This document shows, one piece after another, positions 11,008 to 22,756 of a stretch of 64,000 bases of DNA. The number at the start of each line of letters is the position of its first letter. The first letter of the stretch is position 1. The notes under the pieces were generated by a model. The model was given only the letters and a program-made list of their open reading frames with translations. It made no database searches and was not told the DNA's origin. The stretch spans positions 8,295,143 to 8,359,142 of the forward strand of contig NC_079491.1 in the NCBI RefSeq assembly GCF_020520425.1. Reading direction: 5' to 3'. This DNA is from Spinacia oleracea (Eukaryota > Streptophyta > Magnoliopsida > Caryophyllales > Amaranthaceae). The translations under genes were made by a program, and so were the position numbers.

Positions 11008-11494
11008 CTCCCTTCGTATTTTTGTTAAGAGATACACTTGAGAAGGCGACATTTAATTTTAGGGGGGTGGGAGGTGGGGTGGGTTTCTGAAATTATTTGT
11101 TTGATAGGATGATGGGTCATAGAATAAATTAGGGGCGTGTTCGGCGGTAGCGTTTGCGATTTAGGTAGCGGTTAGCGGTTGAGGTAGCGGGTGGTAGCTT
11201 TTGTCAAACGTTAAAATTAGTAGCGTTTAAGGTAGCGGGTAGCGTTTGACAAATTTATAATAAAGTTTTAAATAATATTCTGGCTTTTAATTTTATTTTA
11301 TAATATAACCGCTACTTTTACCGAACACTCATATTAGTTACCGCTACTTCGACAGCTAACCGTTACCCGCTACTATTCACCGTTACTCGCTATTTTAACC
11401 GCTACCCGCTACTCAACCGCTAACCGCTACCCACTACCGCTAAGTTTGCCGAACAAGGCCTAGATGTATGTATCTTAAATAAATACGGAGGGAG
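11008..11494. mobile_element. Stowaway-like (Tc1/mariner) MITE, interrupted
   Basis: The ends are inverted: CTCCCTTCGTATTTTTGTTA at 11008 pairs with the complement of the end at 11494 (ATAAATACGGAGGGAG), flanked by TA on both sides (11006-11007, 11495-11496). A CTCCCTCCGT-type terminus with a TA duplication is typical of plant Stowaway elements. A second element (11132-11460) lies inside it. Confidence 0.75.
11132..11460. mobile_element. hAT-like foldback MITE nested in the Stowaway-like MITE
   Basis: The left end GGGGCGTGTTCGGCGGTAGC pairs with the right end ...GCCGAACAAGGCC. The subterminal arms are full of GTAGCGGTTAGCGG on the left and its complement CCGCTAACCGCTACC on the right. GGGC...GTTCGG termini with such arms fit hAT-type non-autonomous elements. 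I could not define a clean 8-bp target duplication. Confidence 0.6.
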
Positions 11495-11496
11495 TA

Positions 11497-11819
11497 ACAG
11501 AACAACGAAACAATTCATAAAAACTCTACTAATCAGCTAAAGAAATCAAATCAAATTATGAATTAAATTTAGGAGATTTAGATGCCTTACCTAGATGACG
11601 AGACCAATTCGACTGGCTCTCAATATGGGGCTTTAGCGTTTAGGGTATTTCTTGTAGGGAGGACTGGAGGAGAGTGACAAAGTATAATAAATAAGAATAC
11701 GGAGTATTATTTGGAAAAAGGAGTACTTCTATTTGAAAGTTAAGAAATAAGCCCATTTGTTTTTTTTTTCTGAAGTGGGGAATTGATCTCTGATCCATGC
11801 GCGGCGTTTAATTGAAAAA
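11497..11819. other. Intergenic, no gene recognised
   Basis: AT-rich sequence with no coding signal; ordinary spacer between the nested MITEs and the Helitron. Confidence 0.4.
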
Positions 11820-12451
11820 CTAGTGTATGGCCCGGGCAATGCCCCGATTTATACATTGAATAGATAAATTTTTAGATTTTTCTTTAGCTCAATATTTGAC
11901 AATAGACATGTATACCATAAAGTGAAAATGATCCATTAAATTTGTCAATTACACAGACACATTACGTCATTTATCATACCATCTAATTTTTCAATTAGAT
12001 CATCTTACAATTTGTGTAATTATTTTCTAGTTGAACTATGTGCTTCAAATTAATAAACACCAAATTAGACATATGCAGCCATGCAAGACATTTTTATAGT
12101 TGTTGCTTATGAGACTTTATGACATATATCATGTTTCTTTTATTGTTCTAATTCTTTAATTGTTAACTTTTTTCCAAAATAATCCATAGAAAATAAAAAA
12201 GTCACAAAAAAGTTAGTTATACTTCATGTTAACATTTATTTATAAATTAATGTGAAGAGATAAAACACAATTGGTGGTTGGTTAAGTTGGTAATGAGTAT
12301 TGTCATCCACATTTGAGGTTTGGAGTTCGAATCTCATTATAATGATTTTTGGTTGTGTATGACATGACATACCACTTGATGAGTAAATGATGTGGCGCAA
12401 AGAGAGGAGTATAGACTTTTTTCACAACGCCTTTTAATATATTAGTATAGA
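11820..12451 (-). mobile_element. Non-autonomous Helitron
   Basis: Read on the minus strand, the element starts TCTATACTAATATATTAAAAG (first 20 bases considered) and ends CGGGGCATTGCCCGGGCCAT followed by ACACTAG. The 5' TC, the 3' CTAG and the short GC hairpin (GCCCGGGC) about 10 bases before the end are the Helitron hallmarks. It sits between A (complement of 12452) and T (complement of 11819), the expected A/T host site with no duplication. No Rep/helicase is encoded. Confidence 0.8.
12274..12336 (+). repeat. tRNA-promoter-like (SINE-like) motif inside the Helitron
   Basis: TTGGTTAAGTTGGTAATGAG (box-A-like) and GGAGTTCGAATCTC (box-B-like) are spaced as in tRNA-derived SINEs. No poly(A) tail or duplication is visible, so this could be a SINE fragment carried by the Helitron. 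Confidence 0.4.
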
Positions 12452-12830
12452 TGTTTTTGAAGTCGCCATTCGCCAACAAGTCTTTAGAGGAAGACTCATA
12501 AACATAATTAGATATTTATGAAACTTAGGGACATTTTAGGGACTTATCCAATGTAGATTTCTGGGTTCCTAATTCAATTGTCCAACTATCTTATTAAGCG
12601 TTAAAACAATTTCTTAGGTCTTGATTAACAATAATAACATGTTGGTGATGAAAGCATAAACATGGCAAAGCAAAATATGTACAAAATAGCAAACATAATG
12701 GAGATTGAAGATTTTACACGGAACGAGTTTTTACTCAAAGGTCTACATCATAAAAAGATACTTCGTAGTTAGTAACTTGAAGCGAATAAATATGTAAAAG
12801 AAATGTTACGGACCCTCATAAATACACCGG

Positions 12831-12952
12831 GTTGTTTGTGGTATTCTTCATTGGGTTGTGCAGAAAGAGATTGTTTCATATTCATTCTTCGAAGGAGAGA
12901 TAGGAAAAGTTGTTTGTGGTATTCCTCATTGGGTTGTGCAGAAAGAGATCGT
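12831..12952 (+). repeat. 78-bp tandem duplication inside the FBA relic
   Basis: GTTGTTTGTGGTATTC at 12831 recurs at 12909, and the match continues for about 44 bases with two differences. The offset is 78 bp (26 codons), so the duplication keeps frame. Confidence 0.8.
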
Positions 12953-13333
12953 GTACTTTGATATAAAAGACGAGAAGTTTAAGCAGATGGCGCCACCAAA
13001 CAATCAAGGAGAAAAGAAAACAATGCTCGGTCTAGCGATCAGATCATGGAAGGGGAACGACAACTTGGTGTCGTGTTAAGTCATATGAACGCGTCCACTA
13101 TAGAGGTGTGGCCGTGGGTGATGACTGATGAGGGAGTATGGAGTGTTGGAGTCGTGAACTAATTTGTTAGCGATACCATATCTAAACAACATTATTGCTC
13201 ATGTTTAGATTCAATAGATGTGTTAGGGTTTATGTCAAATGGGGAACTTTTTATACAACGTAGAAAAAGTATGAAATTATGGGCTTTTGATGTTAAAAAT
13301 GGCACGTCCAGGAAGATTCAGTTGTGGAACTAG
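12831..13333 (+). pseudogene. F-box-associated interaction (FBA) domain relic
   Basis: The readable part VVCGIPHWVVQKEIVYFDIK with DEKFKQMAPP matches the repeated 'G-x-H-W ... FD ... E-x-F' pattern of plant F-box FBA domains. Downstream, in changing frames, are EVWVMTDEGVWSVGVV, RCVRVYVKWG and WAFDVKNGTSRKIQLWN before TAG at 13331. Living members are substrate-binding tails of SCF ubiquitin-ligase F-box proteins. No F-box is present, and stops and frameshifts plus a 78-bp internal duplication show it is dead. Confidence 0.6.
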
Positions 13334-13495
13334 GACAAACGACCACTCGATATCAGAATGGTTGCGTTTGCGTATGAGACTAGTTTGATTTGGAAAAGGA
13401 AGAGAAAAGAAAAAGGAGCCAAGTTACACAAGCCAAACACACGTTCAAGCTAAGGATCAAACCACTAATTAATGGTGACTAGTGATCGAGTAATA

Positions 13496-13670
13496 CTTCC
13501 TCTCTTTTTTAATACTCGCAACGTTTGGACTTTTTACACTATTCATATAATTTACTTTGACTATTCTATGTGTTTTTTATATAAGATAATATATAGTCAT
13601 GTGAGATCTTGTTAGATTTGTCTAAATGTGTATTTTCAAAATATCAACATTTTATAATTTTGTTAAATAT
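13496..13670. mobile_element. Truncated copy of the 259-bp MITE family
   Basis: It starts CTTCCTCTCTTTTTTAATAC after TA and follows the 41123 copy (AACGTTTGGACTTTT...ATTCATATAAT) but stops after the middle, with no second terminus. Confidence 0.75.
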
Positions 13671-14185
13671 TGTTTGTTCTGTTTTTTTTTATTAGGAAAT
13701 GAATTGCTTTATCCGTCCTAATAAATCTCGTGATGTGTGTTTTCTCCACTCATTACTCGATAGCCATTCTTTCGAGTCGATGGTGGCGCTTGGATTTATG
13801 CCCAATGAGGAACTTTTGATTTATGACGACAGAGTTATGAGCTTGAGCTTATTATCTTGAAATATACCCGACCCGTAACTGACCGCAGAACCGATTTAAC
13901 GGTCCTTCAAGGGACAAAGGAGATCAAGTGCAAGTGAAGTTATGTACTACTTCGTACTACGTATAAAACTCTTGCTAGTGTTCTTGATATGTTCTTTTTT
14001 TTTTTTTGCAAATCTACGGGAACGAAGCCTGAATATCATCTCAACACGGGCTATACATCCAATGGCGGTATCTGCATGGGTCCAGTAGGTATTTAAAATC
14101 CAAAAGATTAGGGAAAAATTATATCCCAAAGTTTGAATACTACATCAACTAAACTAGCAGGTGTTTACAATTCCGTACAAATTTT
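13671..14185. other. Spacer, no gene recognised
   Basis: I see no supported coding region. A T-rich run lies near 13990-14006. Confidence 0.35.
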
Positions 14186-14193
14186 GGTGAAAT

Positions 14194-14419
14194 AGACCTG
14201 ATCAAGACGAGCCCGGCCTGGCCCGAAATTTTAATTTTTTTGGGCGGGTTTGTAAAACACAAAACTACACTTTCTAGTTATAAATTTGACACGGTTCGAA
14301 AAGCCCGGTATTTTAGGCCTGAAAATAGCGGGTTGGACACAATTTTTTGGCCCGGCCCGACATGGCAGGCTAATTTTTTATGCATAGGCCCGACCCGACC
14401 CGCAATTTGATCAGGTCTA
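14194..14419. mobile_element. Small hAT-type element, TAGACCTGATCAA ends
   Basis: Termini (T)AGACCTGATCAA and TTGATCAGGTCTA are inverted. The 8-bp GGTGAAAT is present on both sides (14186-14193, 14420-14427). The interior is rich in GCCCGG/CGGGCC words. An 8-bp duplication points to the hAT superfamily. No transposase. Confidence 0.8.
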
Positions 14420-14427
14420 GGTGAAAT

Positions 14428-14941
14428 TAACCAAGTAAACTAGCTGACATTTACGATTCCGTAAAAGTTTTGACATAGCAAATTATTGTCACCCAAAAAA
14501 AAGTTGATGAAATAAAGACAAGATAGGTAAGCAAGTGCCCTTAATCTAGTATGTGGTGAAGCACATAAAAACAGCACGTAATTTGGACCTTTAATAATTA
14601 GCACCACGAACTGCAAAACAATGGATAAATAAAGGCACAAAAAGATTAAAGGTTTAAAGATCAGAGAAACAATTTCTGGATTTCATCCACCTTTTAAGAC
14701 GAACAAGCAGTGGGAAGAGCCTTTTAAAAGCAGAATTAACACCTTATCTCATTAAAATGGTATGCTTTTAGATTGAGTAACTTTGCTTCTCATAACCTTT
14801 TGCTTTTCATGATCATACGCACAAGCTAGGGGAACTTAGTTGCAAATTGTAATTAGCATAAGTAGACGTATTAACTTCTAAAGCCTCGTCGACTAAGCGG
14901 AGTTTCTTTATCGTTTTTAGTCGTTTTGTTGGCAAGGTAAG
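14428..14941. other. Spacer, no gene recognised
   Basis: AT-rich; the short minus-strand frame at 14440-14640 shows no family features. Confidence 0.35.
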
Positions 14942-14949
14942 GTTAGAAC

Positions 14950-15141
14950 TAGAGGTGATCAAAATTAAGGTATGACCGGGCTTTAACACACAAAAAATGC
15001 CATATTCATAAATTTGGTACGGGCTTTGTGGGCCATATGGGCTTTTTGGGCCAGTCTCTGATTTTGGTCTTAAAATGCATATTTTAGGCTACCCAAACCC
15101 GGCTTTCTTGAGTCGGGTCGGGCTATAGTTGATCAAGTCTA
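14950..15141. mobile_element. Small hAT-type element, second family member
   Basis: Ends TAGAGGTGATCAA and TTGATCAAGTCTA are imperfectly inverted, with a perfect 8-bp duplication GTTAGAAC at 14942-14949 and 15142-15149. The interior again carries CGGGCTTT and GGGCC words. It is related to 14194-14419 and 35324-35699. Confidence 0.8.
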
Positions 15142-15149
15142 GTTAGAAC

Positions 15150-16779
15150 TCAAGTTGAGCCGCGCGTGCATCTCCGTTAACAATGACAGGAAGCAATTGT
15201 GAGGTCATTGTGAAAGGGATAGAGAAGGAGGTGCCAGTCCACGCCCATCTCACTTGTTTTATGACAGACTTCGAGCAAAATTTTAAAATGACGGCTCAAG
15301 CCCATGGGCCACAAGTCGGTTCTTCCTAATTTCACTCAGTTAAGGTGTTTTGTCATGCCGAGCTTTTTCCAAAAAATCTGACCCAGTTCAAGACTCACAA
15401 TTGCATGCTCGTGTTGGATCGTACTTTTTTCCGTGCCCATGTCAGACCATGCTTTTATCGGGCTGGGTTGTGCCATCTTCAGTAGGAGGGAGAGAGAGTG
15501 GGGTTAGTTGTAGAAAACCGGGGGGAGGGCATTAGCAACTTTGGGTTGGTGATAGTAATTTTCGAGATTAGAACTGCGGTTGCAAAAAGTCCCTCATGCA
15601 GTATCCGGTGTATAACATTTTCTTCAACTTTTCCCTATGTACACATCAAAGAGAATATGAATTTCAACTTCATATTAGTCTATTCTCACTCTCCTTTAGC
15701 CTAATCGAGTAATAAAATCTCAACTCCGAATAATAACCATTGAGTGGGAACAAAAGCTCAAAATTGAATAAATCAGAAAAATATAGTATATCGTTCCAAT
15801 TTTATCAGATGTCTGAGTCATAAAAGAAAACAGTGGACAAATACGCAAGCAACTTATCGGAAACTTTCAGAATCAGAAAAATAAGTATAGCACTTCTGGG
15901 ACCAAAACTCGACTTGGCTTTACGAGTTGTGGCGAATAAAACCAACGTAAAAGAAAAAGAAACATAGGAGTTTCAACTTGTAACTTTGTTAGTGATAAAG
16001 TCACAAGCGTATAGATATGTTTCAGATGTGTTTTTTTAATCTGTTAACAAAAAGATATGCTCCAATCATTCATAAAGTGCAACATCCTCCTTTTCTTTCT
16101 CTCCTAATTTTAGTTGTTTTCAGCAATATCTTACTAGCCCTTGGCTTACAGACAGTATAAAGCAAAAAGATCTTCCTAGGCTAAAAGGAAACTTCTTAAG
16201 AAAGAAAAATCACACAAAAAAAGGTCAAGAAATTTGAAAAAAATAAATCAATAGGATTGATGTTTAAGTTACGCTTAATATTTGATTGATCAGAAAGTGA
16301 CCCTAATCAGTAATCACCCAATCATATGATCCAATTCGGATTTATAATTCATCGATGTTGTCCCACGCTCCCATTTCCTTGGATTCGTGTAACTCTTTTG
16401 GTAAGACCGTCTCACACTAATTTATACTCTATAATGAGACATCAAAAAGCTATAAGCTAAAGTAACAAGTCATCTTCAGAATAAGCTAAAGTCACTGTGA
16501 GACCATCCCATACAAGATTTTTCCCTACAATATTAAGTATAAACTCTTGAAAAAGGTAAAAACATGCCTCCTCTTTTAGTCTTGGGTGTATGAACCTAAT
16601 TGGTTAAGTTGCAAACCTTATAAACCAAGTCAACACTTTTTAGAAGCAACCTCTCTACTAACCCAACACCAGCAAAACGGTGGGACCTGTGCAAGATTAT
16701 CTGCTGTTGTGACCATGTGGACTGTGATAGAGTGACATAGAAATATAACTGAAGGAAATTCCAATTTATTCATGCACTT
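15150..16779. other. Spacer with degenerate repeats, no gene recognised
   Basis: Around 15345-15475 the complement strand resembles the GGCACG/GCCCGG-rich repeat at 24712-25090. At 16395-16530, TTGGTAAGACCGTCTCACAC and GTGAGACCATCCCATACAAG form weak inverted ends of a probable old MITE. The rest shows nothing coding. Confidence 0.4.
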
Positions 16780-18767
16780 CTAATCAGATTTCTTACAGTG
16801 GTTTAATAAAGGACAGGGTGGCTTATTGACTGATTCTTTCTTCTCTTGTTTTCCCACTTTTGTAGAACATCTATTACAGATCTTACCATGTGTAAACAGA
16901 AGGCAGTTCAGATCGAATTTCAGTTCGTTAGGAATTCTCTGGTTTAGGTGAAGATACGTCTTCTTCGCATCAGCTCCTTCTGGTACCCAACCAAGAGTAG
17001 TTGCTATCTGCAAAATCTGGAATGCATAATTCGGTTTTAGAGGATCTTCCAAACATGTGACATAGTCTTTTCACCAGCACATAAACTAACACTTACATGT
17101 GTGTCAACTGGAAAGTCGTCTTGCTGTAAATGGAACATGAGAACGCAAGCTACCTGAAAACCAATTACCAAATTATCACATAGCCAAACAAAAACTAACA
17201 CAATTTTTCTATTACATCCATTCTTTACCATTTTTTTTTACCAAAAGACGCCAACTAATGTAGATGATTCAAACACCAGGAAGCTCATAACCGATATGAA
17301 ATTGATAGAAGTAGGCACATGTCCATGTTTCGGTAATTATGCATACTATTCACAAACCCTTCTTTTTAACCACACGTCTTGCAAAAATTGCCTAACAAAC
17401 AGCTACTACTAAAATCAGACACTATTACGCAATACATTCCTCCTGCATGACATAGCATCCTACAAGGCAAAATACAAAACAGAACTCACAGTTTTAGGCC
17501 CGATTCCTTTGAAAGAGGAGAGCTCGGACTTTATTTCGTCTATGGACAAGTCTCGCAAGTACTCTAAGCACAACTTCCCACTCTTCTCGTTGAGGCAACT
17601 CAAGATGTTTCTAATGCAGGAAGCTTTAGTTGGAGCCAAACCTCCACATCTGATGGCATTCTCTAACAAGTTTTGTTCAGCAGCAAGGACCTAAAATTTA
17701 CAGAGATTGAGCCACAAACAGATTACACAGACAGCAACAAAAAGGAACAAGATTTCAAAACTCAAAAATGTCCTGAATGTACTCATGTGAAAATGGATAC
17801 ACCACACTTCTACGCGCTGTAAACTCAGTATATAAGAATCTAGCATTACCACAGAAAGATTTAAGATAACATAAACACTCTACCAATACTCGCGACTCTT
17901 ATAGATGTAATGCTTCATAATAACAGTGAATTCAGGCCCTTAAATGTGTATTTCCTCTGGCAATGCATATAAAAAGTTTAGCTCAATAAGATTAAGGCTT
18001 AAACCATTCATGCATAACCTTGGGTTATCTGTATATGTGCCATAGAGCCAAAAAAAATCCTATATTTCACAAAAAAAATAAACGGCAGGACACATCAAAG
18101 AGCCTAAATAATCAATTACTACTTAAAAGTACTGCTTCAATCAAAAATCAAAGCAATTATTGCCTAACAACTTAATCTATAGTTCTTGAACCAGTATATA
18201 ACCATAAATTTAGGATTTTTCCAGCAGAAATAGGCAAATAGCACATTCAAAATCCAGAAAAAAAATACAGTAAGCATCAAGTATCCAACAATTAAACCAT
18301 AAATATTCAATGATAATTGATAATGAATTCCAGAAATTAATGCAACTTACAAGTTCCCAAGTGGGAAATGCAGCTTTAAGAGAAGCAAAAGCCTTCTGAG
18401 AATTAACATCAGTAGTATTCTGCGAAAGAACAGTGCTCACTAAACCATCCAAAACGCTCAATTTCTCAACTGAAACCTCTGATTTCACTGACCCATTAAT
18501 CAAATTCGAAGTTTTAGGTTCTGGGTTTTGTCTTTCCTCGCGATACTTGGCGAATTCTTCAGGGAATCCATGAAATTCCAAGAGTTCATCCCTAATCGCT
18601 AAGCAATCTTCTGGAGTTGGTCTTGGGTGAGATGGGTATGGTTCAATTGTGGCTGTTTTGGGGGTTCTCTTGGTTTGAGTTGATCTGATTTTAGCAATTG
18701 TGATTTCTGCATGTTGTTTGTCGTTTTGGGGAGAAATTTGCTTCCTTTTTCGGGTTGGTTTCTGCAT
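16780..18767 (-). CDS. HhH-GPD base-excision DNA glycosylase, four exons
   Basis: Four exons splice cleanly with GT/AG borders: 18767-18351, 17690-17490, 17153-17097 and 17016-16780, giving about 302 aa. The basic N terminus (MQKPTRKRKQ) is followed by the glycosylase start LSVLDGLVSTVLSQNTTDVN (exon 1). Exon 2 gives LRDLSIDEIKSELSSFKGIG plus PKT, the helix-hairpin-helix with the catalytic Lys position. Exon 3 gives VACVLMFHLQQDDFPVDTH, including the catalytic Asp in VDTH. Exon 4 has GWVPEGADAKK and a Cys-rich tail (NCLLFTHGKICNRC...PPC) that could hold a 4Fe-4S cluster, though spacing differs from endonuclease III. The family excises damaged or mismatched bases in nuclear DNA. It resembles the Arabidopsis 'putative DNA glycosylase At3g47830' group. 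No damage seen. Confidence 0.85.
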
Positions 18768-18978
18768 TTTTTCAACTGGGTTTGCAATTGGGAAGGGAGA
18801 TTAAAATTGAAATGTCTACATTAGGGAATGTTATTATGTTTTTTGGGGTTTTCTCTTTCTTTTTCCTTTTCTTAATCTTCTTATTCCTTGTGTTTTTTTC
18901 TTAATACCACAAACACAAACTATGTTTAAGGATGTAATTAGCAATAACTAATACAGAGTATTCGGGCTCAACTTTGTA

Positions 18979-19233
18979 CTATCTCCGTTTCAAAAAGATC
19001 TTTACAGTTACTATTTGCACGGACTCTAATGCAATATTTAACTACTAATATATCCAATTTCGTATGTGAAAAAATTATAAAAATTTGATATTCTGAAAAT
19101 ACATCCCGACACCAATCTAACAAGATCTTACAAGTAACGTTTTGATGTATATAATGGTGAAAATTTACGGTCAAAGTTTTTATACTTTGGACACATTTTC
19201 CAAAGCGTAAAGAATTTTCTGAAACGGAGGAAA
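18979..19233. mobile_element. Stowaway-like MITE, CTCCGTTTCA ends
   Basis: The left end CTATCTCCGTTTCAAAAAGA and the right end TTTCTGAAACGGAGGAAA are inverted, with flanking TA. The middle shares TCTAACAAGATCTTAC with the 259-bp family, so the two families are related. It matches the ends of 46440-46870. Confidence 0.75.
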
Positions 19234-20826
19234 TATAAGGTTTCTCAACAAAATAAAGAGTTTTTCCTTACATGATGGACCTGATCTACATAAATAGATG
19301 CTACGTAGATATCGCACAAGGAAACATATGCATAGAGATGAACTAATAGTAGTATTGTTTTTTAACTTGAAAAAATATTTGATTAGTTTAAATGTGTGTA
19401 GTTTTAGATATATAATTATTATTTTTTATTCATAATAGGTGTCATAATTGTAAGATGCTTATATTTTTAATAAGATAATTGAATTTTGTTGTATTAAGAA
19501 ATATAACTAAAGTGATTATTCTTTAATCTAAATGAATGAATAATTTGGGATTTCCCTAAGGAAAGAGCTCAAGAGCTTGATGACTTATAGATAATAATCT
19601 TTACTTTTTCGTTTTACTCGAAGTTTAGAATACTATGTAGGTTCCCAGTTATACTAGCTACTACGATTTTCATTAATCAAACGTAAACGAGCTCGATTTT
19701 ATTTTGTTTTTCAAGGAAAATGAGCTCGATTTTTGAAAATCTTTTTTTCTCAAGCCACTACATGAGCAAATAGTTACGTTTTATATTGTTAAACCTTTTA
19801 ATCCAACAACAAAATACTCCTCCCTCGGGAGAAAAAACCTATTAAAAGATAGTTTTTTATTATTAAAAAGTGATTGTGATTGCATTTATTGCACTAGCAA
19901 GTATAGTGAATAATGGACAAATTACAAGCATTTCCAAATTCCAACCCCAAATTGTTGGGGTCAAAAACTACATTATCCCATTCATTAAAGGTAGGCATCA
20001 TTCGTGTACCACTATAGGCAATCACTACAGTTACTTCACTTAGGTTAAAGATGAATTAAGAAAAAGTGGGATTTCCTATTCATAATTATTCTCCTCCAAT
20101 TTCACTTGTCAGATTCATAGTGAGGAGCAAAACAGATTGACTTTGAAATGTAAATTTGTTTAATTAATCTTATAATTATCACATCTTAACTCTTCAGGCA
20201 CATAACTATCTCAACTCATGTACTATTTTATACGGAGTACACAAGTGTAATCCTTGATAGATAAGAGGGTGATACGAGATACATGTCACTTGTTAGAGTT
20301 TGTTGTCAAACCAACTGCAGAGAAAGTCAACTTTTGTCAAGTCAACGCTTAACATCTAATATCATTGCTCCACCACTGTCTCACGTTTTAGGTGCTATGT
20401 GATAAATAAATTTTGTAAATAATTATATAAATTTGATATTCATGCGCTTCATCATATACTTGTATGTAAGTTTATTTGTACAAAGTATTATATATGACAT
20501 GCTTACAAGTCTACAACGTCAAAATCACTATCACTCCAATATATTTAGGTCACAATATGGAACAATTCCATCAAATACGGACCAAAATCTTCATTGAAGA
20601 TAACATATGAAATTATTAACTAGTATTCATCATTCTATATCAAATAAAAAAACAAATTAGGAGTTATGATAAGTTACACGTCATTATCCTGAAATTTGTT
20701 TTTATGAAACTTCCCAATTAAAAATTAAGTCAATAGCAATTCAATACTATTAAAGTCATGTAGTCCATTTGCAGGATGTAACAACTTCTTTATTAGTTTA
20801 ATAGGGGAAAGAATAAAGCATCATGT
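19234..20826. other. AT-rich spacer, no gene recognised
   Basis: No coding frame worth reporting. CTCCTCCCTCGGGAGAAAAA near 19815 looks like one end of a decayed MITE. Confidence 0.4.
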
Positions 20827-20828
20827 TA

Positions 20829-21491
20829 TTTCATCCGTTTTCTAATAGTTGCAACACTTTTTTAAAATGACAAGTCTTTCTAACAACGTTACTGTACAGG
20901 GTGTCCTACCGGCATGGGCTCATACCGGCAGAACTCCCGTCAGCAAAGTCATCCAAGAGCTAAAACGAGTAAATAAACCGATTTAACTCTTACCAGCATT
21001 TCTACAACTCTCCTACCGACATTAACAGTTAGCCACGTGATCAAAGATCACCAAAAGGTCACCACCAAACAAGTCACTGTCCTACGAGGTAGAAGTTACT
21101 CGACCGTATAGGACACCATGTCTATACAAGGAAGACCTCATTTATTGCTACAAGGTACGAAAAACTTAAACACACTCTTTACTTACTATTCAGTTATATC
21201 TTAATTACGTTCAGTAATCTTACTTAGGCATCGGAGGGGGATCCTCGAACCACCCCGAGGCTAATTAATCCATTATGTTGTGCAGATCCAAGTCAACATC
21301 CCCAACGAAAGTTCACTATTCCACAGTCAGTTGTTCTTACTCCACACCCAGAACAGTTACGATTATGGTAATTTTGCACTATTAAATTTACAACTTTGTC
21401 CTTATTCCTCTAATTTTGCTTAATCTATATCCAAAATCCCACTATTTCCCCATTTTCTTAATCCCCACTTCGAATTAGAAAATGGAGGAAG
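20829..21491. mobile_element. Stowaway-like MITE hosting a solo LTR
   Basis: Inverted ends are TTTCATCCGTTTTCTAA at 20829 and TTAGAAAATGGAGGAAG ending at 21491, with TA on both sides. Removing the solo LTR leaves a MITE of about 195 bp. Confidence 0.7.
20893..21355. mobile_element. Solo LTR, 463 bp
   Basis: It starts TGTACAGGGTG and ends CAGAACA, with a perfect 5-bp duplication GTTAC (20888-20892 and 21356-21360). GCATCGGAGGGGGATCCTCG near 21230 is typical of the 3' part of some plant LTRs. No internal sequence is left, as expected from LTR-LTR recombination. Confidence 0.82.
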
Positions 21492-21838
21492 TACTACTCT
21501 GTTTAGAAAGGGTTAAAAAGCAGTGACATAATTAATCTTAGTCAAAGCAATGAAAACAGGGAACCTTAACATCAAAGAAATCAGATTTCTTCATTCAATG
21601 TCTTCTTGTCGTCATCATTTCTTTCAAGCTCCAAAACAATAAAGAAATAAGTTGATCAACAACTTAATTCATACTCCGTACTCGGTACTACTTGATTCAT
21701 AACTTTTGGTTCTCCTTTTTTTACCGAGTAATTGATAGTTTGATACATTTATTTTGTCGTGTTGGTTAATGAAATATTTAAATCACTAGCATATTTTATT
21801 ATCAATGGTTAAAAATGATTAAAAAAATTTGATGATTA

Positions 21839-22192
21839 CTCCCTCCGTCTCTTTTTGTTTTATATTTTTGGTATTTTTCACGCGTTTTAACGATTAATTA
21901 ATTTGCATCGAGATTCCTCAATTTTTTTTATTTAAACAAGATAAATTACGTTTATTTATAATGTTTTCACTTTTATCAAAATTCTGATATTGGGAAATGA
22001 GAAAAATTTAATGTCCCAATAAAAAAGTGTGAAAATTTTAATATCCCAATGAATTTAATTGGTTAAAATAATAATTGGCCCAAATTTTGATAGAATAATA
22101 AGTCATTTATGTGATAATATAAAAGGAAATGTAAAGAACACTTTGAAAAACCCAAAAAGAAAAACGTAAAAAACAAAAAGAGACAAAGGGAG
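21839..22192. mobile_element. Stowaway-like MITE, CTCCCTCCGTCTC ends
   Basis: CTCCCTCCGTCTCTTTTTG at 21839 pairs with CAAAAAGAGACAAAGGGAG ending at 22192. TA flanks both ends. 354 bp, non-coding. Confidence 0.82.
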
Positions 22193-22194
22193 TA

Positions 22195-22756
22195 AATTTT
22201 TTTTGTAAATATAAATTACAATAATGATAAAGTCAATTATATGAGTAATGTCAAAAGTCAAAACGTGTTAACTATTTCATTTATAGATTACCTTGCCGGT
22301 GATTCAAATTACTCCGTACTACATCTCCATAAGTCCATGCTCGACTTGGTATCCGAGGAAAGTTCGCCAACAAGTGTTCCATATCTTCAGGATTTGAATC
22401 CAAAATGTACAGTTAAACACAAGTAACAAAAGTTAAACACAAGTAACAAAAGTTAAACAAACACTAGACATTCGGTAATGTAACAGAGACAAAAATTCTA
22501 GTGTTAATATATACAGTATCAGATTAAACAAATAAGATACCTTCCAAATCCATCCATATTTCCAAAATGTAACACTAATTATTTACAAAATCCACAAGTA
22601 TTTATAAAAATCTGACAATTAAAAATAGAATTAATTTCCCCAAAATTCATAACCCCTTGACCAACAATCTAACATAGTCATCAATAATTACATCTTGATC
22701 TTGAACCCAAAATTTAATGCCCAAAAACAAAGTAAACCAAACTACCAAAGTCAAGG
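22195..22756. other. Downstream flank of the U-box gene
   Basis: Non-coding. A short tandem (AGTTAAACACAAGTAACAAA) is repeated near 22411-22460. The part near 22756 should be the 3' untranslated region of the minus-strand U-box gene. Confidence 0.45.
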
